Assembly (NCBI RefSeq): GCF_014384705.1
Contig: NZ_JACRSN010000007.1
Location: 62,001-126,000 of the forward strand
From: Yeguia hominis
Lineage (GTDB): Bacteria; Bacillota; Clostridia; Oscillospirales; Acutalibacteraceae
DNA length: 64,000 bases
Direction of reading: 5' to 3'
The translations under genes and the position numbers were made by a program. Shown here in pieces: positions 37,361 to 45,261 of this stretch. The number at the start of each line of letters is the position of its first letter. The first letter of the stretch is position 1. The notes beneath the pieces were generated by a model. The model saw only the letters and a list, made by a program, of their open reading frames with translations, had not been told where the DNA came from and searched no databases.

Positions 37361-37972
37361 GTGAATCGCCAAAAGATTTTATCGGTTATGATACCTGTTG
37401 GAATAATTGCATTTATTATGATTTTTCTGCGCATAACGAACGTTCTTCCGGTATTTTACGGATTTGCGATTGATGCTCATGGGAATCTTTATATTGGGCA
37501 AGAAGAAAGGATTGTGGTTCTGAACGGAAAGACAATAGTTAGAACAATACAGATCCCTTTGCATAGTGGGAATTCATTTTCTATTGTCGATGGAAATACA
37601 ATTGGGATTCAAAAAGAAGATCAGGTTTTCTTTTATAATTTAAATGGAGAACCACTGTGGACAAAATACCAAAAAGAGTCCATTCGTCCGTATCAAAACA
37701 TTTTTGAGGATAGCAACGGTAAAAAATATGTTTTAAAATCCACGCTAGGATATCGTCAGATTTTCCAAGAAACAGGAGAAGTTAGAAAACAAGTATATGC
37801 AACATCTGTATGGGAGTATTTAGGATATATCTTATTGTATTGCAGTGTGTTTGTAACTGTAATATTAGTTTTTATATTTGTTTTAAGCTGTTTGTTGGAT
37901 CCAAATGTGGAGACGCAGTATGATTGGTTTGCAAAAAGAACCCCTTCTTACAGTTCAAAAGATAGTAAATAA
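37361..37972 (+). CDS. Putative membrane immunity protein 6
   Basis: About 203 residues from GTG 37361 (AAGGA 9 nt upstream; ATG 37352 is also possible but too close to it). N-terminal helix (SVMIPVGIIAFIMIFL) and C-terminal helix (YILLYCSVFVTVILVFIFVL) flank a strand-repeat domain (GFAIDAHGNLYIGQEE, VFFYNLNGEPLWTKY). The layout matches the immunity-like proteins at 22528 and 42565, and all three follow tips of one family. The gene is intact although its toxin frame is broken. Confidence 0.7.
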   Translation: MNRQKILSVMIPVGIIAFIMIFLRITNVLPVFYGFAIDAHGNLYIGQEERIVVLNGKTIVRTIQIPLHSGNSFSIVDGNTIGIQKEDQVFFYNLNGEPLWTKYQKESIRPYQNIFEDSNGKKYVLKSTLGYRQIFQETGEVRKQVYATSVWEYLGYILLYCSVFVTVILVFIFVLSCLLDPNVETQYDWFAKRTPSYSSKDSK

Positions 37973-38059
37973 AATGGATCAATTTTTGCCTTTTCTATGT
38001 ATGATAGCGGCACCTTAAGCTAAGTATTTGATGAATTGAGCAGAGAAAGTTTTATCGTG

Positions 38060-38100
38060 TTCGGTGCCAGGGCGGGAACTCGTTCCGCTCTGGCACCGAA
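38060..38100. repeat. Junction hairpin, covarying family (copy 3)
   Basis: 38060-38078 pairs with 38083-38100 (TTCGGTGCC / GGCACCGAA version). The upstream tag is a diverged AGAGAAAGTTTTATCGTG; core homology follows at once. Confidence 0.86.
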
Positions 38101-38151
38101 ACGACCGGGATTGTCAGCGGCCTGACGTATACGGGAATCACAGCGGGCGAT

Positions 38152-39606
38152 TTGCGTGTTGGGAATCTGACGTATACGTACGATAACCTCGGGAACATCA
38201 AGACGGTAAAAGAGGGAACGGCGCTCAAAGAGTCGTATGTTTACGATGCACTCAACCAGTTAACCCGCCACAATTCGGTTACCCAAAACAAAACGATTGT
38301 CTATACGTACGATGCGGGTGGCAATATTCTGAATCGTAAGGAATATGCTTATACGACAGATGCAGATTTGAGTGCTGCAACACCGACCAGTACGGTTGTA
38401 TACACGTACGGGGACAGCACCTGGAAAGACAAACTGACGGCCTACGACGGTCAGGCCATTGCCTACGATGCAATCGGCAACCCGATCACCTACCGCGGCT
38501 GGTCGAACACGTGGCAGGGCCGGCAGCTTGCCAGCACGTCGCAGGGCGGGATGACGTTGTCGTTTAAGTACAATGTAGACGGCATCCGGACGCAAAAGAA
38601 GGTAAACGGAACCGCAACAAACTATTTCCTCAACGGAAACAAAATCCTGGCGCAAAAGACCGGAAGTACGGTGACGTGGTTCTATTACGACCAACAGGGA
38701 ACATGGGTTGCGATGGAACACGGCGGGAAGCTGTACTACTACCTGTACAACTTACAGGGAGACGTTATCGCGCTGTGTGAGGCTTCCTCGAAACAGATCG
38801 TAACAAAGTATTCTTACGATGCTTGGGGAAAATTACTCACAAAAGAAAACCTCGGCACAGGCACGATCGCTGACGTGAACCCCTTCCGCTATCGTGGGTA
38901 CTACTACGATTCCGAAACCGGGATGTATTATCTTAACGCGAGATATTATGACCCGGAGACGGGGAGATTTATCAATGTGGATGCGGTACTTGCGCAGGAC
39001 AGCATTTCTACAGGAAATAATTTGTTTGCATATTGCAGAAATAATCCGATTATTTATGCAGATCATATGGGATATTATGTCTGCAGCAATTGCGGTAAGT
39101 ATACGCCTCCAAGTAATAGACACTCTTGTACGGTACATCCGCCAGAGGAAATACAGTTGACAGAAGAAGAGCGTCGTATGATAGCGAACAGCAAACCGTC
39201 TAAACCTGGACCTCCAAGTTCAAAAGACGGATATGTCCCGCCCAAAAAGCCGCCAAAAAATGTTGGGAAAGATGGAAAAGTAAAATCGCCAAGTGGCAAG
39301 AGAGGGTATCAAGATAAAAAAGGAAATGTCTGGGTTCCAGATTCGAGTATGGATGGTGGATCTGGTTGGGTTGTTGAAGCACCAAATGGAAAACATTGGC
39401 ACGTATATCCAGGAGGAAAAGTTCGAGCACATAAAGCCATTGTGATTTATGAAGAAGAGAGCACATGGGTGGAAACGGACGGATTTACATTTGATACGTC
39501 ACCTCTTCCAGACATTAGTCCGGAAGCTGTTATGATTGTTGCAACAGTGGCCGGCGTGATCGTTTTTCTTGCAACAGGAAATCCTTCTGCAGTGCCGGCT
39601 CAATGA
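38152..39606 (+). CDS. Orphan Rhs cassette 7: second toxin-37-like tip
   Basis: 484 residues from a TTG in the core. The tip is a close relative of cassette 1: the same CSNCGKYTPPSNRHSC pretoxin, GYQDKKGNVWVPDSSMDGGS, HWHVYPGGKVR and the same hydrophobic tail PDISPEAVMIVATVAGVIVF. Its shared prefix is nearer to cassette 2 at the bases just before the tip (PPEEIQL against PPWETQL), so it looks like a mosaic. Toxin class tentative. Confidence 0.8.
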   Translation: MRVGNLTYTYDNLGNIKTVKEGTALKESYVYDALNQLTRHNSVTQNKTIVYTYDAGGNILNRKEYAYTTDADLSAATPTSTVVYTYGDSTWKDKLTAYDGQAIAYDAIGNPITYRGWSNTWQGRQLASTSQGGMTLSFKYNVDGIRTQKKVNGTATNYFLNGNKILAQKTGSTVTWFYYDQQGTWVAMEHGGKLYYYLYNLQGDVIALCEASSKQIVTKYSYDAWGKLLTKENLGTGTIADVNPFRYRGYYYDSETGMYYLNARYYDPETGRFINVDAVLAQDSISTGNNLFAYCRNNPIIYADHMGYYVCSNCGKYTPPSNRHSCTVHPPEEIQLTEEERRMIANSKPSKPGPPSSKDGYVPPKKPPKNVGKDGKVKSPSGKRGYQDKKGNVWVPDSSMDGGSGWVVEAPNGKHWHVYPGGKVRAHKAIVIYEEESTWVETDGFTFDTSPLPDISPEAVMIVATVAGVIVFLATGNPSAVPAQ

Positions 39607-39619
39607 AAAGGAGAAGAAA

Positions 39620-40252
39620 ATGAAATTTGATAATGCGATATATACCATTATAAGTGAATTTGCTTTTACAAATGAGGAAATGACAGATGAGCTTCTTTAC
39701 GAGGGAAGGGGATTAAACCTTTCTCTAATTGACTGCAGAAACCGTCTAGAACTGTGGCTACGGTATTTGAAAATGAAAGATCCCAGTTTTCCATGGAGTA
39801 CTTATGAAGAAGAGTTGCGCGGAGCATCAAATTTCTATTTTCATAAAGAAAAAGGAACTGATCTATGGGATCTTAAAGACGAGATACAGCGATTTAATGA
39901 AAAATTACAGAAAGAAATTGAAACATATGGAGACCGCAAGCTGCGGGAAGGGGATACCATGAACCAGATTGTGGAGTACTTTTGGCAGGATACGCGAAGC
40001 TTTATTGAAGAAGTCTTGCATGATAATATTGAAGAACCAGAACGTTCGGCGATTACCTGCCGGAATTATATCAACGCGTATTTGTTGTACCAGTACCGGG
40101 AAAATCCGAACAGTAGGATGAAAACTTACAGCGAACAGTTAAGTGATATCGGCTATTCGGAGCAACAGATTGCGCTGTTCAATGAGATGCTGCGCAGCGA
40201 AATTGAACGCTGGGGCGATCGATCAACGTTTAACTATTCTACTTCTGATTAA
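39620..40252 (+). CDS. Putative immunity protein 7, internally duplicated
   Basis: 210 residues from ATG 39620 behind AAAAGGAGAAG. The C-terminal half is nearly identical to the protein at 26064-26696, while the N-terminal half has diverged (TDELLYEGRGLNLSLIDCRN). The same two-repeat architecture is present. Divergence confined to one repeat may follow differences in the two cognate tips. Confidence 0.72.
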   Translation: MKFDNAIYTIISEFAFTNEEMTDELLYEGRGLNLSLIDCRNRLELWLRYLKMKDPSFPWSTYEEELRGASNFYFHKEKGTDLWDLKDEIQRFNEKLQKEIETYGDRKLREGDTMNQIVEYFWQDTRSFIEEVLHDNIEEPERSAITCRNYINAYLLYQYRENPNSRMKTYSEQLSDIGYSEQQIALFNEMLRSEIERWGDRSTFNYSTSD

Positions 40253-40274
40253 ATTAAGTGGATCGGTAGACGGA

Positions 40275-40619
40275 ATGGAAGGATTTAAGGGATCACTTAT
40301 ATTAAAATACGATATAGTAAATGTGCAATTGGAGCATAATGGATTTAGAATTGGTGCCGAATACAAGAATGGTGCCTCAATTGGAATTGAGGGGCAAGAG
40401 TGTATTTCTTGGGATGCTGAGACTGGATATTTCAAGCCGTATATATGCTTTGATGGTAATATGAATAGAATGCCTAATGATATTCAGCCGTATGATTCTT
40501 TTGGACAGAATTTCCCCCTGGCAAGTTTCGGCGGATATTTCATTGTGGGCGCTTCGTTTGACTGGGGATTTGATCAAGATTACTTTATTGAGAATTATTG
40601 GAGGATTTGGTATGGATAA
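40275..40619 (+). pseudogene. Detached C-terminal toxin fragment
   Basis: The frame from ATG 40275 gives about 114 residues (MEGFKGSLILKYDIVNVQLE, GIEGQECISWDAETGYFKPY, FGGYFIVGASFDWGFDQDY), ending 8 bases into the next gene. It has no Rhs core in front. I read it as the tail of an older tip left behind when another cassette was inserted upstream. Unknown family; it could also be a free-standing gene, though no ribosome site is clear. Confidence 0.5.
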
Positions 40620-40968
40620 TAAACATGAATTAAGAAAGAAAACATTAGGGGTGGATTTAGTTTGCGTCTTTGGCGGAGTGTTTGTCGCAATTATTGGTTT
40701 TTTGTTTATAAATTATTTTATCAACGCTGGTACGCAAAAGCAATTATATTATATTTTAGCTTGGTTAATTCCAGCAAACGCAATTCTGTTTAGTTTTTGG
40801 TTTCTAATAAATATTATTGCAAAACATTCTGCTATTACAAAAAAAATATTACATGGATTTATTATATTAGGTGAAATAACGTTGATGATAAGAATAGCAG
40901 TGTATTTGATTACCGGAATTACATTTGGTGAATACATGGCAACTATAGCAGGAATGGGCAATATTTAA
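40612..40968 (+). CDS. Small membrane protein, immunity candidate for the detached tip
   Basis: 118 residues from ATG 40612, overlapping the upstream frame by 8 nt. GGAGG lies about 13 nt upstream. Four membrane helices (VCVFGGVFVAIIGFLFINYF, ILAWLIPANAILFSFWFLI, FIILGEITLMIRIAVYLI and a shorter last one). Translational overlap with a toxin tail is typical of toxin-immunity pairs. Family unknown. Confidence 0.62.
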   Translation: MDNKHELRKKTLGVDLVCVFGGVFVAIIGFLFINYFINAGTQKQLYYILAWLIPANAILFSFWFLINIIAKHSAITKKILHGFIILGEITLMIRIAVYLITGITFGEYMATIAGMGNI

Positions 40969-40979
40969 TTTTGTTTCAG

Positions 40980-41020
40980 TTCGATGCCGGGGCGGGAACT
41001 GGTTCCGCTCTGGCATCGAA
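40980..41020. repeat. Junction hairpin, covarying family (copy 4)
   Basis: 40980-40998 pairs with 41003-41020 (A-T version: TTCGATGCC / GGCATCGAA). This copy lacks the upstream GAGGAAAGTCT tag, so the hairpin itself is the conserved part. Confidence 0.86.
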
Positions 41021-41071
41021 ACGACCGGGATTGCCAGCGGCCTGACGTATACGGGAATCACAGCGGGAGAT

Positions 41072-42562
41072 TTGCGCGTCGGGAACCTGACGTATACGTA
41101 TGACAACCTCGGGAACATCAAGACGGTAAAAGAGGGAACGGAACTCAAAGAATCCTACACCTATGACAGTCTGAACCAACTAACCCGTCACGATTCCATT
41201 ACCCAAAACAAAACGATCGTATATACGTACGATGCAGGCGGGAATATTTTAAACCGCAAGGAATATGCCTATACGACAGATGCAGATTTAAGTGCTGCAA
41301 CCCCGACCAGTACGGTTGTATACACGTACGGCGATACCACTTGGAAGGATAAGCTGACAGCGTACGACGGCCAATCCATTGCCTACGATGCAATCGGCAA
41401 CCCGATCACCTACCGCGGCTGGTCAAACACATGGCAGGGGCGGCAGCTTGCCAGCACATCGCAGGGCGGGATGACGCTGTCGTTTAAGTACAATGTCGAC
41501 GGCATCCGGACGCAAAAAACAGTCAACGGAACCGCAACAAACTATTTCCTCAACGGAAACAAAATTCTTGCCCAAAAGACCGGAAGTACGGTGACGTGGT
41601 TCTATTACGACCAGGAAGGTACCCGTGTCGCAATGGAGCACGGCGGGAAGTTGTACTATTACCTGTACAACTTACAGGGAGACGTTATCGCGCTGTGTGA
41701 GGCTTCCTCGAAACAGATCGTAGCAAAGTATTCTTACGATGCGTGGGGGAAATTACTCACAAAAGAAAACCTCGGCACAGGCACCCTCGCTGATGTAAAC
41801 CCGTTCCGCTATCGCGGGTACTATTACGATTCCGAAACCGGAATGTATTATCTCAACGCGAGATATTATGATCCGGAAGTGGGAAGGTTTTTGAATGCGG
41901 ATAGCATTACCGATGGTGGTTCTAAACTTTTGGGAAATAATTTATATTTGTACTGTGCCAACAACCCGATTAATAATCAAGACGCTGGTGGACAATGGTT
42001 TTTTAAGGCAATCAAAGATTCTATAAAGAAAGTTGTCAAAAACGTAATACGTCCAATTGTTAAGAAGTTTCAGAAAACACTCTCCAAAAAAAGTTTTACG
42101 TTTACAACAGGAGCCAGTGCAAGTGTTACCCCAGGAGCCTTTAGTGCGAACTTTCAAATAGGAAGATCATTTGATTCTCAAGGTAATGTTGCAAGTCAAA
42201 TTACAGTAGCGGGAGGTGTATCGGCAGCAAGCAGTCCAGCCGTTTCAGTAAGCTTCTATACGATGACAACAAATGCCCCTGAAGTCAGTAAATTGACTGG
42301 ACCGGGATATCAGATCGGAGGTTCTGCAAATGTGCCAATTCCTGGTGCTCCGGCTTCAGTAGTCGCCGGAGGAGAAGTAAATATTATCCCGGGTCCTAAA
42401 AAGGATACAAATTATTGTGGTATAACAAAATTTGCGGGAGTAGGAATTCCGTCAGTACTTGGTGGAGAAGCTCATGCAGAATGGGGTGAAACCACAACGT
42501 TGTGTGAGTACAATGTTTTTGATATGGCAGATCACCTATATGTAAAAATAATGGAGTGGTAG
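41072..42562 (+). CDS. Orphan Rhs cassette 8: tip of the same family as the main Rhs gene
   Basis: 496 residues from a TTG in the core. After GRFLNADSI the tip matches that of the main gene in order: DGGSKLLGNN, a basic helix with VIRPIVKKFQKTLSK, a Gly/Ala/Val-rich beta region (TNAPEVSKLTGPGYQIGGSA, EVNIIPGPKKD, EAHAEWGETTTL) and the ending YVKIMEW. It differs at many positions, so it would need its own immunity protein, which follows. Toxin mode unknown; the membrane-bound partner hints at the envelope. Confidence 0.8.
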   Translation: MRVGNLTYTYDNLGNIKTVKEGTELKESYTYDSLNQLTRHDSITQNKTIVYTYDAGGNILNRKEYAYTTDADLSAATPTSTVVYTYGDTTWKDKLTAYDGQSIAYDAIGNPITYRGWSNTWQGRQLASTSQGGMTLSFKYNVDGIRTQKTVNGTATNYFLNGNKILAQKTGSTVTWFYYDQEGTRVAMEHGGKLYYYLYNLQGDVIALCEASSKQIVAKYSYDAWGKLLTKENLGTGTLADVNPFRYRGYYYDSETGMYYLNARYYDPEVGRFLNADSITDGGSKLLGNNLYLYCANNPINNQDAGGQWFFKAIKDSIKKVVKNVIRPIVKKFQKTLSKKSFTFTTGASASVTPGAFSANFQIGRSFDSQGNVASQITVAGGVSAASSPAVSVSFYTMTTNAPEVSKLTGPGYQIGGSANVPIPGAPASVVAGGEVNIIPGPKKDTNYCGITKFAGVGIPSVLGGEAHAEWGETTTLCEYNVFDMADHLYVKIMEW

Positions 42563-42564
42563 AG

Positions 42565-43323
42565 ATGAATATGAAATGGAATATTTTTAAAATTACACTC
42601 TGCTTTTTCCTATCGTTTTTTATTATGGGAACGTCAACTTTTGCTTCAGATTTTGGGATGGATACCATCCCTATGGAGGCGTCAGAGATAGAGAAAATCT
42701 GGAAAAACGTTCAAATGAGAAAAGTTGAACCTTCCGTAGAGATTCTCTCTCCGATTATAAGTTTCGACGTTTCGCCGAACGGAGACGTTGCCATTGGATT
42801 AAAGGAAAACGAGATTCGTATTTTTGACAGTAATAATGTATTGGTATCCTGTTTGAAATTTAATAATACAGGCAGTTATTATATTCGCTGGAATGAAGCA
42901 AATCTCGTGATCTTTTGTGTTAGAGGTTCCCTTCTGCTTGAAGTGACTTCCAGTGGCGATTTTGTCCGGATGTGCGAAATCGATGAACAGAGTCTTTCAA
43001 CTGTAAAGGCGTGGTATCAAGTCCGTCAAAATCGGGAAAAAATGGTGAGTGGATGCACTTATAAGGTGAAAAATAATATGGGTGCTTTTTACAATACTTT
43101 TGCAGCTGGTTCTTATTCGCAGCTTGAAAAAACAGATGTGGATGGTAAAGCAATATTGCTTTATGATGTCAATACACAATTGCTCCAGAAGAGAATTGTT
43201 ATAACAATTTTGATCTTGACAGGATTAGGAATTGTTATAGCGTCTTTTATCCGAAGTTTTATTGTGTATTACGTAAAACCTGTTGAGAAACAGGAGGCGA
43301 TGCCTTTAGATAAAAAGTTTTAA
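42565..43323 (+). CDS. Putative membrane immunity protein 8
   Basis: 252 residues from ATG 42565 (GGAG 8 nt upstream). N-terminal helix or signal (IFKITLCFFLSFFIMGTSTF), strand-rich domain (VSPNGDVAIGLKENEIRIFD), C-terminal helix (IVITILILTGLGIVIASFI). Homologous in layout and in KNNMGAF, SYSQLEK and YDV blocks to 22528-23235. It would display its domain outside the membrane, the place to meet an incoming toxin. Confidence 0.7.
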   Translation: MNMKWNIFKITLCFFLSFFIMGTSTFASDFGMDTIPMEASEIEKIWKNVQMRKVEPSVEILSPIISFDVSPNGDVAIGLKENEIRIFDSNNVLVSCLKFNNTGSYYIRWNEANLVIFCVRGSLLLEVTSSGDFVRMCEIDEQSLSTVKAWYQVRQNREKMVSGCTYKVKNNMGAFYNTFAAGSYSQLEKTDVDGKAILLYDVNTQLLQKRIVITILILTGLGIVIASFIRSFIVYYVKPVEKQEAMPLDKKF

Positions 43324-43337
43324 TGAATGATGTGTAC

Positions 43338-43375
43338 TGACGTTCTCTCCTTTTCTTAAAAAGGAGAGAACGTCA
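43338..43375. repeat. Perfect 17-bp hairpin at cassette boundary
   Basis: 43338-43354 (TGACGTTCTCTCCTTTT) pairs perfectly with 43359-43375; 4-nt loop; no T-run on either side. Core homology restarts about 55 nt downstream. Confidence 0.88.
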
Positions 43376-43432
43376 AGATAAAAATATAGCTTTTGTTTTT
43401 GCCTTCAACAATAATACAGATGACATCCGGAG

Positions 43433-44515
43433 ATGGCAACGGATTATTTCCTCAACGGCACCAAAATCCTTGCCCAAAAGACGGGCAGTACGGTAACCTG
43501 GTTCTATTACGACCAACAGGGAACAAGGGTTGCAATGGAACACGGCGGGAAGCTGTATTACTATCTCTACAATCTGCAAGGTGATGTCATTGCATTGTGT
43601 GATGCGTCGAGCAAGCAGATTGTAGCGAAATACAGCTATGACGCGTGGGGAAAATTACTCACAAAAGAAAACCTCGGCACAGGCACTATCGCTGATGTAA
43701 ACCCCTTCCGCTATCGTGGGTACTACTACGATTCCGAAACCGAAATGTATTATCTCAATTCCCGGTACTACGATCCGGAAGTGGGAAGATTTCTGAATGC
43801 GGATGGGTTGCTTGGAGCGAATGAAAGTTCTTCTGGTTACAATCTATTCTCATATTGTGGAAATAATCCAGCAAACAGAAGCGATTCGAATGGTAAATTT
43901 GCCGCTGCAATTGGAGCTGCGGCTATGTTTGGATTAGGAATAATTGCTGCCGCAGCGGTTAGCGGTTTAGCATCTGTAGGGATTATCAGTAGGTCAACAG
44001 CTACTAAAGCGCAAAGGACAATAAAAAAGGCTATTACTAATTCAATTAATCAAACGCGGATTAAGGCAGCTTTCTGGTCATCTGCTATCACAATGGCGGC
44101 AAGTGCAGCTGTAGTTTATCCTGCAATGCGAAATTTGCAAAGGCAGGCCGAAAGAGATAAAGAAAAGTCAGCTACAAAAGCGCCTCCTCTGAATCCGGAT
44201 ACCCCAATTTATCGGTATGGTGGAACTAATCCAGGAAGTTTAACGCCAAGTCAGCACGATGTAGATATGTATCCATTAACCGGAAGAGGACTATCTTTTT
44301 CAACTGTTCCTCCTCTCCCGGGTCAAAAAGCTGCAGTAACAACTATAGAAAATTTAAATAAAACTGGTGTTGTATATGCAGTAAAAGATGGAGTTAATCA
44401 TGTCAGTGTTCATCCAATTGGAGGAACACTTGAAGAGTGGCACAATGCTGGCTCATCTTCGGTTTGGACGACTGCGGTTAAATCTGTTGTTGTAAAATGG
44501 GATGGGGGAAATTAA
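43433..44515 (+). CDS. Orphan Rhs cassette 9: short core fragment with unrecognised (possibly ART-like) tip
   Basis: 360 residues. The core part is short, starting at ATDYFLNGTKIL. After GRFLNADGL come an Ala-rich hydrophobic region and a basic helix. The final domain has PIYRYGGTNPGSLTPSQHD, GRGLSFSTVPPLPG, TGVVYAVKDGVNHVSVHP and ends SVVVKWDGGN. The Arg in YRYG and the SFST strand recall ADP-ribosyltransferase-type tips, but I cannot confirm the third catalytic residue, so this is a weak guess. A degraded second copy of its end is at 54143-54240 on the minus strand. Confidence 0.75.
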   Translation: MATDYFLNGTKILAQKTGSTVTWFYYDQQGTRVAMEHGGKLYYYLYNLQGDVIALCDASSKQIVAKYSYDAWGKLLTKENLGTGTIADVNPFRYRGYYYDSETEMYYLNSRYYDPEVGRFLNADGLLGANESSSGYNLFSYCGNNPANRSDSNGKFAAAIGAAAMFGLGIIAAAAVSGLASVGIISRSTATKAQRTIKKAITNSINQTRIKAAFWSSAITMAASAAVVYPAMRNLQRQAERDKEKSATKAPPLNPDTPIYRYGGTNPGSLTPSQHDVDMYPLTGRGLSFSTVPPLPGQKAAVTTIENLNKTGVVYAVKDGVNHVSVHPIGGTLEEWHNAGSSSVWTTAVKSVVVKWDGGN

Positions 44516-44516
44516 T

Positions 44517-44981
44517 ATGCAAGATATAACCTCAATATATAAAATGCTTAATTGGGAAAATCCGGATGAAATTCAATTAGAAGGGTTAGAACTTGCAAAA
44601 AAAATTGACAATTTATCCTTGCTAATTCAACCGCCAGCACCTCCATCGGTTTGGGAACAGTGTGCAAACATTTTATCAGAAAAATCTGATATGCAATTAA
44701 AACCTTATTTGTCTCAATTATTAGAATGGTTGCAAGATATCAATTGGCCAGGAGCAATAACAATTGCAAAACGACTAAAAACCTATTCAGGCGAAGAATT
44801 GGCAATAGCGTTGGAAAATGCAGTTGAAAGCACAAAAAAAATGTCTAAGGATATCGGGTTAATGTGGTTGGATTATTTATCCGAACTACTTGATAATGAT
44901 ATGCTCATATCCAGTTTATCTTGCGATACTTTAACTTTACTGAAAGAACACTATCATAATTGGACAAATTGGGATAGTTAA
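44517..44981 (+). CDS. DUF5071-like immunity protein 9
   Basis: 154 residues from ATG 44517 (GGGGGA upstream), one base after the tip stop. The block LSQLLEWLQDINWPGAITIA is the signature I associate with DUF5071 proteins. Helical repeat character, no membrane segment. A frameshifted copy lies at 53730-54142. Confidence 0.75.
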   Translation: MQDITSIYKMLNWENPDEIQLEGLELAKKIDNLSLLIQPPAPPSVWEQCANILSEKSDMQLKPYLSQLLEWLQDINWPGAITIAKRLKTYSGEELAIALENAVESTKKMSKDIGLMWLDYLSELLDNDMLISSLSCDTLTLLKEHYHNWTNWDS

Positions 44982-45169
44982 GGAGCATCGTTTTTACGAA
45001 GAAAGGTGGAATTACAGTTGTAGGTGAGAAAATCGTAATAAAAAGTGAGCCTTTGGATTATGAGGAAAGAATTTCTTTAAAGACGGTAGGGAACAAAGTA
45101 AGAAAAGACTTGGCTTTGTAGACCAGTAAAAACCAAAAACGGAGACAAGTAAGAGGAAAGTCTAACGTG

Positions 45170-45210
45170 TTCGATGCCGGGGCGGAAACTCGTTCCGCTC
45201 TGGCATCGAA
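45170..45210. repeat. Junction hairpin, covarying family (copy 5)
   Basis: TTCGATGCCGGGGCGGAA (45170-45187) pairs with 45193-45210; A-T version; upstream tag TAAGAGGAAAGTCTAACGTG. The 190 nt before it, after immunity gene 9, hold no convincing gene. Confidence 0.87.
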
Positions 45211-45261
45211 ACGACCGGGATTGTCAGCGGCCTGACGTATACGGGAATTACAGCGGGTGAT

